Shown: one piece after another, positions 33,843-39,664 of the stretch
Position numbering within the stretch: position 1 is the first letter of the stretch
Layout of the letters: every line of letters begins with the position of its first letter
Assembly (NCBI GenBank): GCA_018004935.1
Contig: JAGNBF010000070.1
Span: 1 to 40,486 of the forward strand
Origin: Chloroflexota bacterium
GTDB taxonomy: Bacteria > Chloroflexota > Anaerolineae > Promineifilales > Promineifilaceae
DNA length: 40,486 nucleotides
Reading direction: 5' to 3'
Notes under the pieces: model-generated
Told to the model about the DNA's origin: nothing
Databases searched by the model: none
What the model saw: only the letters and a program-made list of their open reading frames with translations
Position numbers and translations under genes: made by a program

Positions 33843-34592
33843 TTGGGAGATAAATCGTTAACCGTGATTGAACAATTACAAACATTGTCCACAATTTTAG
33901 GGGTGCAGATGCAGGATTATTCTCTGCTGAGTCGCGCTCTCACCCATCGCTCTTACTTGAATGAACGGCCCGATGATTTTTTGGAAGATAATGAACGGCT
34001 GGAATTTTTGGGGGATGCGGTGCTTGATTTTGTCGTTGGCGCTTATTTATACCACCGGTTTCCGGAGATGGATGAAGGGGGGTTGACAGCTTTACGCGCT
34101 TCTCTGGTCCGCACGGAGACCCTGGCCGGGTTTGCCCGGGACATTGGATTGGGGCAGTTTTTGCGCCTGGGGTTGGGAGAAGCGGATAGCGGCGGCCGCA
34201 ACCGTAATCATATCCTGTGTGGCGCGTTTGAGGCGGTTATGGGGGCTGTTTACCTGGATCAGGGATTGGAGAAGGTGCGCGAAATTGTAGGGCGACTGGC
34301 TCCCCCGAAGTTGGAACATATTATGGCCCAATCACTCTACAAAGATGCCAAGAGTGAATTCCAGGTGTGGGCGCAAGCAGAATATAACATTACTCCCCGG
34401 TATATTGTTATTGCCAGCGAAGGGCCAGATCATGCCAAGATGTTCACCACGCAAGTGTTGGTGGGGGATACCGTGTGGGGTATTGGCGGTGGCCGGAGTA
34501 AACAATTGGCGGCTCAGGCCGCGGCCGCAGATGCCCTATTGCGTACCGAAGAGTATGATGACAACAAAGCTATTATCGAGGAAGAAGAATGA
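33843..34592 (+). CDS. rnc: ribonuclease III
   Basis: 249 residues from TTG 33843; a GTG at 33864 in the same frame is an alternative start, and it is not clear which is used because the DNA before is a repeat and no good ribosome site is in place. Cleaves double-stranded RNA in rRNA maturation and regulation. Signature NERLEFLGDAVLDFVVG (Glu54, Asp58), THRSYLNE, a second metal Glu in CGAFEAVMGAVYLD, then a dsRNA-binding domain from about 160 with KSEFQVWAQAEY, GPDHAKMFTTQVLVG and SKQLAAQAAAADAL. The stop overlaps the next start by ATGA, so translation is coupled. Confidence 0.95.
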   Translation: MGDKSLTVIEQLQTLSTILGVQMQDYSLLSRALTHRSYLNERPDDFLEDNERLEFLGDAVLDFVVGAYLYHRFPEMDEGGLTALRASLVRTETLAGFARDIGLGQFLRLGLGEADSGGRNRNHILCGAFEAVMGAVYLDQGLEKVREIVGRLAPPKLEHIMAQSLYKDAKSEFQVWAQAEYNITPRYIVIASEGPDHAKMFTTQVLVGDTVWGIGGGRSKQLAAQAAAADALLRTEEYDDNKAIIEEEE

Positions 34593-35422
34593 GTCGTATT
34601 CTCATTACCGGTGGTAGTAGTTACCTGGGACAACACCTGGTTCCTCTGGCTATGGCTGAGCATGAGGTGTCTTACACCTTTTATAATCGTGACCCCCTTA
34701 ATTTACCCCAGGGTCGTTATGTGGATATGCGCGATGCTCAGGCTGTCAAAAAGGTGGTTGCTGATTTTGCCCCGGAGGCCATTATTCACACTGCCGGGTC
34801 GAACCGTTCGCCGAACATGCACCAGGTTATTGTGGAGGGCGCGGAAAATATACGTGCGGCCGCGTACTTCACCAATGCGCGTCTGATCCACATCTCCACC
34901 GATGTCATTTTTGATGGTAAAAACGCCCCCTATAAAGAGGGTGATCCCCCCACACCTATTCATACCTATGGACGAGCCAAAGCCGCATCCGAAGCCATTA
35001 TTCGCCGTCACCACAGCTACGCCATCATTCGTACATCCCTCATATATGGCCTTAAACTAATGGACATGGGCACCCAATGGATGGTCAACGCCCTGCGCTC
35101 CGGTGACCCTGTAACCTTATTTAAGGATCAAATACGTAACCCAGTGTGGGCCAACACCCTCTGTCAGGCCTGTTTGGAACTGGCGCACAGCCAGTTTGTG
35201 GGGGTGATCAATGTGGCCGGACGGCAAACCATGAGCCGGGCCGAATTTGGCTTAAAATTGCTGAACTGGTGGGGCATTTTTGACCGGGCAACGCTGGCCA
35301 TAGGCACGAGTGATCCAGAGCAGTTTCCCCAGGATTGCCGCCTGGATTTAACCCTGGCAGAAAAAGTATTAACGACACCGCTGATCGGGGTTGATGAGTT
35401 ATTAGCTCAGGTAAGTTTATGA
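34589..35422 (+). CDS. RmlD-like NAD(P)-dependent sugar-nucleotide reductase (extended SDR)
   Basis: 277 residues. N-terminal RILITGGSSYLGQHLVPLA (GxxxxxG nucleotide motif) and the active-site THx-like ISTDVIFDG followed by YGRAKAASE (Tyr-x3-Lys). These, with VIHTAGSN, match dTDP-4-dehydrorhamnose reductase/RmlD and MAT2B-like proteins. Could reduce a nucleotide-bound 4-keto sugar; other rhamnose genes are absent, so the assignment stays at family level. The first base block overlaps rnc by 4 bases (ATGA) and its own stop overlaps the methyltransferase start in the same way. Confidence 0.85.
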   Translation: MSRILITGGSSYLGQHLVPLAMAEHEVSYTFYNRDPLNLPQGRYVDMRDAQAVKKVVADFAPEAIIHTAGSNRSPNMHQVIVEGAENIRAAAYFTNARLIHISTDVIFDGKNAPYKEGDPPTPIHTYGRAKAASEAIIRRHHSYAIIRTSLIYGLKLMDMGTQWMVNALRSGDPVTLFKDQIRNPVWANTLCQACLELAHSQFVGVINVAGRQTMSRAEFGLKLLNWWGIFDRATLAIGTSDPEQFPQDCRLDLTLAEKVLTTPLIGVDELLAQVSL

Positions 35423-35721
35423 CAATACGGTTAGACCCTGAGGATGCGGAGATATCAACCCTGTTTCGTCTGGCCGGTGATATGCGCGGAAAGGCGGTGC
35501 TGGAAGTGGGGTGTGGCGACGGGCGACTAACCTGGCGCTATGGTCACAGGCCAGCCCTGCTCCATGCATTAGACCCCAAGACGGAAAAGATCGCGGCCGC
35601 GAAGCGTGCCTTGCCTCCCCAATGGTATGGACGGGTCAAATTTTTTGCCACCGACCTACACACCTTCCATCCCAATCCCCCCCAACTCTACGATCTGGCT
35701 ATCCTCGCCTGGTCCTTGTGA
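35419..35721 (+). CDS. SAM-dependent methyltransferase, N-terminal half (interrupted)
   Basis: 100 codons. Class I methyltransferase Rossmann part: motif I AVLEVGCGDGRLTWRYG (about residues 31-47), the acidic strand LHALDPKTEKI and DLAILAWSL as motif IV. It then meets TGA at 35719 and, without a break, a second TGA at 35722, after which the same frame goes on for another 145 codons with the rest of the fold. So this is half of one gene. It overlaps the SDR stop by ATGA, which suggests that the operon arrangement was selected while the gene was whole. Confidence 0.75.
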   Translation: MTIRLDPEDAEISTLFRLAGDMRGKAVLEVGCGDGRLTWRYGHRPALLHALDPKTEKIAAAKRALPPQWYGRVKFFATDLHTFHPNPPQLYDLAILAWSL

Positions 35722-35724
35722 TGA

Positions 35725-36162
35725 ATGGGCGCTGAGGGCATGGTTCATGCCCTGCACCAGATTTACGATCACCTGAAACCAGGATGTTATCTCATAGATA
35801 TCCATCCCTCTGGCGATCCCCCGCCGATTGATGTGCGTCTGGGCCAACAGGTGCACCGCGTGGGCTGGATCAACGAAGAAGACGATTACATCGAGTACAC
35901 CCAGGCCGATGAAGCACTGGCTGAAGCCGTGCGTCGCGGCTGGTACAAGGTCAACCAGGCCGAACGGTTTGCCTTCACTACCTACGCTGACACCATGGCT
36001 GAATTGTTGGCCCATTTGGCCGATACCTGGCCTGATGCCCGCGTGGCTGAACGTACCAGCCAGCAGGTCTGCGATCTGCTCAACAGCATTGAACCCGACC
36101 GAGAAATCATTGTGCGGGAGTGGATCAAGATAACCTGTTTGGAGAAGGTCGCCCGACCGTAA
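35725..36162 (+). CDS. SAM-dependent methyltransferase, C-terminal half (interrupted)
   Basis: 145 codons from ATG 35725, in the same frame as and right after two TGA codons that end the first half. EGMVHALHQIYDHLKPGCYLIDIHP is the motif IV-V helix and strand (LKPG turn), and the rest (RVGWINEEDDYIEYTQADEA to the end) is the substrate-side C-terminal region. On its own it lacks the SAM-binding site. No ribosome site precedes ATG 35725. The last residues VARP are coded by a hairpin repeat that begins at 36149, so the 3' end has also been altered. Downstream is another long repeat region. Confidence 0.7.
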   Translation: MGAEGMVHALHQIYDHLKPGCYLIDIHPSGDPPPIDVRLGQQVHRVGWINEEDDYIEYTQADEALAEAVRRGWYKVNQAERFAFTTYADTMAELLAHLADTWPDARVAERTSQQVCDLLNSIEPDREIIVREWIKITCLEKVARP

Positions 36163-36255
36163 AACGGGTTGGCTATGTTTACAAAGGCCGTTAGCCTGCG
36201 ATTTTAGCCCGTAGGGTTTGGTATATTTAGCCAGGGCGGTCAAACCACCGGGCGG
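36149..36255. repeat. TCGCCCGACCG/GGTTTAGCC palindromic repeat
   Basis: TCGCCCGACCGTAAAACGGG, CAAAGGCCGTTAGCCTG and GGCGGTCAAACCACCGGGCG are shared, in part reversed, with 13834-13956. It overlaps the end of the methyltransferase frame. Confidence 0.65.
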
Positions 36256-36399
36256 ATTAACTTTTGAACCACGCCCGTTTTTATTTTCACGAGCGGGTGA
36301 ACAGCCTGAAAGACTGTTCTACGGTTCGAGCGTGCTTCTGGAGTCCAACGGTTTTTGAGTTTTTCCAAAGTAATACAGGCATAGAATGGCTACCACAAA

Positions 36400-36640
36400 A
36401 GACCCATCCTCCCGGTGATACCCAGAGGGAAGGGGGGAAAACCTCATTCGTGTCATTTTTCGCGGGTATCTGCCCGCGAAAAATGACACGAGAAAAAGTT
36501 CCGGCTTTTTGGGAATTCAGGGGGTTGACACGGGGCTGGCCTTGTGCCTGCCTCGTGTGAGGCAACCACACAAGGGTTGCCCGTACCCTACGAAACCCCG
36601 AAGACCCAAAGTTCCCCACCCCTGCGGTAAACGGGGGCAA
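36400..36640 (-). repeat. hairpin-centred GC-rich repeat, variant 5, interrupted
   Basis: CCCAGAGGGAAGGGGGG arm, perfect hairpin 36448-36491 (arm TCGTGTCATTTTTCGCGGG, loop TATCTG), then GAGAAAAAGTTCC, and after the inserted element AAAGTTCCCCACCCCT, the other arm. Confidence 0.8.
36503..36607 (-). repeat. family C MITE, copy 6 with perfect target duplication
   Basis: 105 bases; ends GGCTTTTTGGGAATTCAG and CGAAACCCCGAAGACCC. Perfect 8-base duplication AAAGTTCC (36495-36502 and 36608-36615). Inserted in the arm of a hairpin-centred repeat. Confidence 0.9.
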
Positions 36641-36645
36641 CCGCA

Positions 36646-37914
36646 TTAGTCCCCAATCTGGATAACCGGGGGTGGCTCTGGCTCCTCGATGAGATTGGGT
36701 GTTAGGCGTAAGGCCAGCCAGTACAACCCCAACACCGGCAGAAGTAAAATCACAACTCCCAGCAATGCCGTGCGCATACCCCACCATTGGGCGATGGCCG
36801 CCATCATTATGCCGCCTATCACCTGCCCCAGGGCATCAAGCTGGCCGTTCATGGAAAGAACGGTGGCCCGCACCTGAGGTTCGGCGATTTGTCGGTTGAG
36901 CCAGGCCCCATACAGGGGGCCATTAGCCACACGCAAGACAGAATTCAAGGTAATGGCACTCATTGCCAGCCCCACATGACCGGTTAACGCAAAAATGGTG
37001 AGGGTGATAAGATAGCCGGTTGTCATTATCATCTGTACCCAGATGACGGTGTGGGGTTGGTTCAGGTTTGGCCGACGCCGGATGAATTCGCTGACGCCCA
37101 GGTTTAGGCAGATGAGGGTTACTTCCATGAGGCCAAACCAGGTGACAGGTGTCAGACCACCTACCTGAGGTAGGGTGAAGTTGGTCAGCAGGTGGGCCTG
37201 CCACAGCCGGTCTCGCCCTTCGCTAGAAAGGCCAAAGATGACGGCGATGACCATGATGAGGATAAGGGTATTGCGGCCGCGGACTACCCTTATCCCTTCT
37301 TTAAACGTATGCCCCATCTTTTGCCAGGAATTACGATCAGGTTGGGGCGTGGGCTTAAATCCTGTTTCCGGCATTACCCCTGCCAGGAAGAGGGCCAGGA
37401 GAAGAATCCCGCCCCCGCCTATCAGCATAGGCAGATTATGGCGCACGGAACCTAACCCCATGCCAATGGCTAAACCCAGCAGATTAGCCACAAGGGACAC
37501 CTGAGTGGCCCGCAGATAAGCCTGCATCAGATTTTCCTCGCCAATTTCATCGGCTAACCAGGCATCTTGGGCCCCACTGGTGAAGGTGTAACCGATACCC
37601 CATATTATCTGTGCCAGGAGCACCGGCACAAAAAAGGGTAACGACCCCTCAACGATAAAACCGATCCCGATAATGACGTAACCAATGAGCACCGACAGCC
37701 GACGGCTCCGCAGGTCGGCGACAATGCCGGTAGGCACTTCAAAGAGCAAGACGGTTAGTTCCAGCGCTGTGCCCAACATGATAAGTTGAAAGGGGGTCAG
37801 GCCCACATCTTCCACGCGGTAAATGCCAGTGATGAACCCCCAAAGGGTAAAGAAGAAGGCCATGCCTCCTGAAAGAATCAGATAAACGGTGTAAGCAGGT
37901 AATTTACGCTTCAT
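36646..37914 (-). CDS. MFS transporter
   Basis: 422 residues, about 12 membrane helices. Cytoplasmic loop 2-3 reads EVPTGIVADLRSRRLSVLIGY, the tetracycline-resistance-like motif A (G-x-x-A-D-x-x-x-R-R) of drug-efflux MFS. A second half starts after the long loop PETGFKPTPQPDRNSWQKMG. Substrate unknown. The frame starts at a TTG (37920), but ATG 37914 is more likely, with GAGG 11 bases ahead. The last 15 residues (EEPEPPPVIQIGD) are a short acidic tail. Single gene, minus strand, downstream of the RIO1 kinase gene but 175 bases apart with a repeat between. Confidence 0.92.
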   Translation of the reverse strand: MKRKLPAYTVYLILSGGMAFFFTLWGFITGIYRVEDVGLTPFQLIMLGTALELTVLLFEVPTGIVADLRSRRLSVLIGYVIIGIGFIVEGSLPFFVPVLLAQIIWGIGYTFTSGAQDAWLADEIGEENLMQAYLRATQVSLVANLLGLAIGMGLGSVRHNLPMLIGGGGILLLALFLAGVMPETGFKPTPQPDRNSWQKMGHTFKEGIRVVRGRNTLILIMVIAVIFGLSSEGRDRLWQAHLLTNFTLPQVGGLTPVTWFGLMEVTLICLNLGVSEFIRRRPNLNQPHTVIWVQMIMTTGYLITLTIFALTGHVGLAMSAITLNSVLRVANGPLYGAWLNRQIAEPQVRATVLSMNGQLDALGQVIGGIMMAAIAQWWGMRTALLGVVILLLPVLGLYWLALRLTPNLIEEPEPPPVIQIGD

Positions 37915-37960
37915 CGTCAAAAAAACCTCATGGAGGAATGAGAACTAAAAATTTGTTCCC

Positions 37961-38012
37961 TGGGAGTGGCACGGTCAGGAGACTGGCCACAGCAAATGTT
38001 CAACTTATTTAA
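37961..38012 (+). repeat. GCGGTCAGGAGA-type repeat (family J), copy 2
   Basis: TGGGAGTGGCACGGTCAGGA and following, up to CAACTTATTTA, match 6584-6633. Confidence 0.6.
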
Positions 38013-38028
38013 TCGTCAATCCTAAGTA

Positions 38029-38104
38029 CCTTCTCGATAAAGTGTGGTGACGTAGGTTGAACTTGTCGAAACCAACCGCCTACGACAGGCTCAGGCTATG
38101 TTGC
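38029..38104 (+). repeat. family E element, truncated copy
   Basis: ACCTTCTCGATAAAGTGTGG, GGTTGAACTTGTCGAAACC and GCCTACGACAGGCTCAGGC. Its right end is lost inside the 3' end of the RIO1 kinase gene. Confidence 0.65.
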
Positions 38105-39086
38105 CCCCTTGCAGGTGATAAAAACTCCGGGGATCGGTGAGATAACGCTCCCAGAACGCGGCCGCGATCTCTCGCCCATTCGCCTTTACCCCTTGAGAGG
38201 CAAAATATTGGCACACGCGCACAATATCCCGCTCCATCAGTTCAAAGGCATGGGGGTTCTTGCGTGTATCTACCACCTGGGGAAAGTCAATGATGGCGAT
38301 TTCCCCTTCCCAATACAGAATGTTGTAAGCGGAAAGGTCGCCATGAACCAGGTGATGAGCCAGCATGAGTTCCACATTGTGCATTATTCGTTGGAAAAGG
38401 GGCTTTGCTTCATCCCGAGCCAGACTTACATCAATCAGCGTCGGTGCGGCCTGGGATGCATCACCCAGGTAGGCCATAAGAATGGTGTTGCCGCCGTGGG
38501 CAATTGGTTGGGGCACATCGGCACCAGCCTGGTGTAGCTTTTGTTGAACCAGAAATTCATGTTCAATCCAGGCGGTCAGGTCCAGGTCTTTGCCGAAGCG
38601 GGTCTTTTTGGCCATTGCTCGCAGTTCCCGGCTACCTTTAATTTCTTTACCTTCACTATCGCGCAAGGTACGCCCGGCTTTATAGATCGCGTTATTTTTG
38701 AGGGTGCGTAACATGCGTGGACGGTACAACTTAGCCGCCAGAAGTTCATGGTTTACTGTCTCTCCCGCCACACAGCAGTATACATTGGCTTCTTTCCCCC
38801 CTTTGACCAGATGTGTGACATCGGTGATGAGTTTGTCCTGGTAAAAAGAGACGGTAGAGTCAATGACCCACTGCCGTTCATGATGTTTGGGGTCAAGGGG
38901 AGCGACGTAAGTGGGCACATAGGTATCGGAGCCTTCGTTCATGAGAGCGACTTCTGTTTTCCAGGGTGTGTCCTGGATGGAGTGATGCTCTTTAGGCATT
39001 TTCCCTTTGCGGCCGCGATGAGTTTGTCGGCTCATATCGTTAAAATCATATGCTTCATATTGTTCATGCCATTTAAAGCGAGTCAT
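38091..39086 (-). CDS. RIO1-type serine/threonine protein kinase
   Basis: 331 residues. RIO kinase landmarks: the ATP-binding loop VTHLVKGGKEANVYCC, AAKLYRPRMLRTLKNNAIYK (Lys of strand 3 and the RIO helix), the catalytic loop HGDLSAYNIL with Asp and Asn, and IDFPQVV, the metal-binding Asp. RIO1 proteins phosphorylate or act as ATPase switches in 40S ribosome assembly in archaea and eukaryotes; bacterial members exist with unknown targets. The N-terminal 80 residues (basic, Arg/Lys-rich GRKGKMPKE) have no known domain. The frame extends to 39170; ATG 39086 (MTRFKWHEQYEAYD) starts at the conserved part. Preceded on the same strand by a small ORF with terminator at 39258-39392, which may control it. 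Confidence 0.93.
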   Translation of the reverse strand: MTRFKWHEQYEAYDFNDMSRQTHRGRKGKMPKEHHSIQDTPWKTEVALMNEGSDTYVPTYVAPLDPKHHERQWVIDSTVSFYQDKLITDVTHLVKGGKEANVYCCVAGETVNHELLAAKLYRPRMLRTLKNNAIYKAGRTLRDSEGKEIKGSRELRAMAKKTRFGKDLDLTAWIEHEFLVQQKLHQAGADVPQPIAHGGNTILMAYLGDASQAAPTLIDVSLARDEAKPLFQRIMHNVELMLAHHLVHGDLSAYNILYWEGEIAIIDFPQVVDTRKNPHAFELMERDIVRVCQYFASQGVKANGREIAAAFWERYLTDPRSFYHLQGGNIA

Positions 39087-39257
39087 GGTGTGAAATATCC
39101 TTATCTTGCCAAAATATAACCAGCAATCAGCCATGCCGGGACCCCCGGTAGGGCATGGATAAAACCTCATAACCAGAGAGGTTTTGCGTAATGGCTTTTT
39201 TGTGGAGGGTGGGGGAAATGGGGACGTGGGCCAGAGAGTAGGCTTCAGTCCCGGGAA

Positions 39258-39289
39258 ACAAAAAAGCCACAGGTGAAAACACCTGCGGC
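39258..39289 (-). terminator. intrinsic terminator, minus strand
   Basis: Read on the minus strand: GCCGCAGGTG (39289-39280), TTTT loop, CACCTGTGGC (39275-39266) with one G-U pair, then a run of T (39265-39258). It lies 38 bases behind the small ORF and 170 bases before the RIO1 kinase start. Confidence 0.85.
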
Positions 39290-39326
39290 CAGGGGATGCT
39301 TGATCGAGGAAGAGGCGATCAGGCGA

Positions 39327-39392
39327 TTAGGCCCTAAGCGCAGAGGCGTTTACACGATGGATGTTGAATTGAGCCAGGACAATGGTTTGCAT
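39327..39392 (-). CDS. 21-residue leader-peptide-like ORF
   Basis: ATG 39392 has an ideal ribosome site, AGGAGG at 39399-39404 with 6-base spacing, so it is likely translated. The peptide starts MQTIVLAQFNIHR and ends SALRA; it is not rich in one amino acid, so it does not look like a classical amino-acid attenuator peptide. Right after its stop, TGATCG and CGATCA (about 39299-39320) can pair, followed by the strong terminator at 39258-39289. The same strand then enters the RIO1 kinase gene. Either a cis-acting leader peptide or a very small protein gene with its own terminator. Confidence 0.55.
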   Translation of the reverse strand: MQTIVLAQFNIHRVNASALRA

Positions 39393-39606
39393 TAAACGCC
39401 TCCTAAGTGAATGGGTTTGATTTCTGTTGAACGGGGCAAAGTCTAGCATAAAGCAGTGAGTTCCGTCAAGAGTGACAAACAGCCAGGAGTATACCCATAA
39501 ATCGGGGGGCACAGACCTGCCAGGTTTCTAAAACCTGGCAGGTCTCCTACAAAACGTGGATATACTCAACAGTTTGGCCAAGCCCTGCCCCTTACCCCGT
39601 AATACC

Positions 39607-39635
39607 TTACGTCGGTTTTCCTTCCGTGTTATAAT
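39607..39635 (+). promoter_or_regulatory. FtsK promoter candidate
   Basis: TATAAT at 39630-39635 with a weak -35 TTACGT 17 bases upstream; the ATG follows 30 bases further at 39665. Confidence 0.4.
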
Positions 39636-39664
39636 CGCCTTTGCATAATAGGAACATTTGAGCG

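Larger units (their letters stand above)
36163..36645. other. 480-base intergenic region with nested repeats
   Basis: No gene supported. ACTTTTGAACCACGCC (36261-36275) is a family A end; 36289-36357 is a diverged family D unit; about 36400-36640 is hairpin-centred repeat variant 5, split by a family C element (36503-36607). Confidence 0.8.
39087..39664. other. intergenic region with leader ORF, terminator and promoter sites
   Basis: Holds the 21-codon ORF (39327-39392), a terminator (39258-39289), a palindrome CATGCCGGGACCCCCGGTAG around 39131-39158, the inverted pair AGACCTGCCAGGTTTCTAAA and its partner near 39510-39545, and the FtsK promoter candidate. I see no other gene. Confidence 0.65.

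Noticed and set aside
35719-35724. Frameshift as reason for the split methyltransferase
   Set aside because: Both halves are in the same frame; the break is by two stop codons, not by an indel, unless two changes compensate each other.
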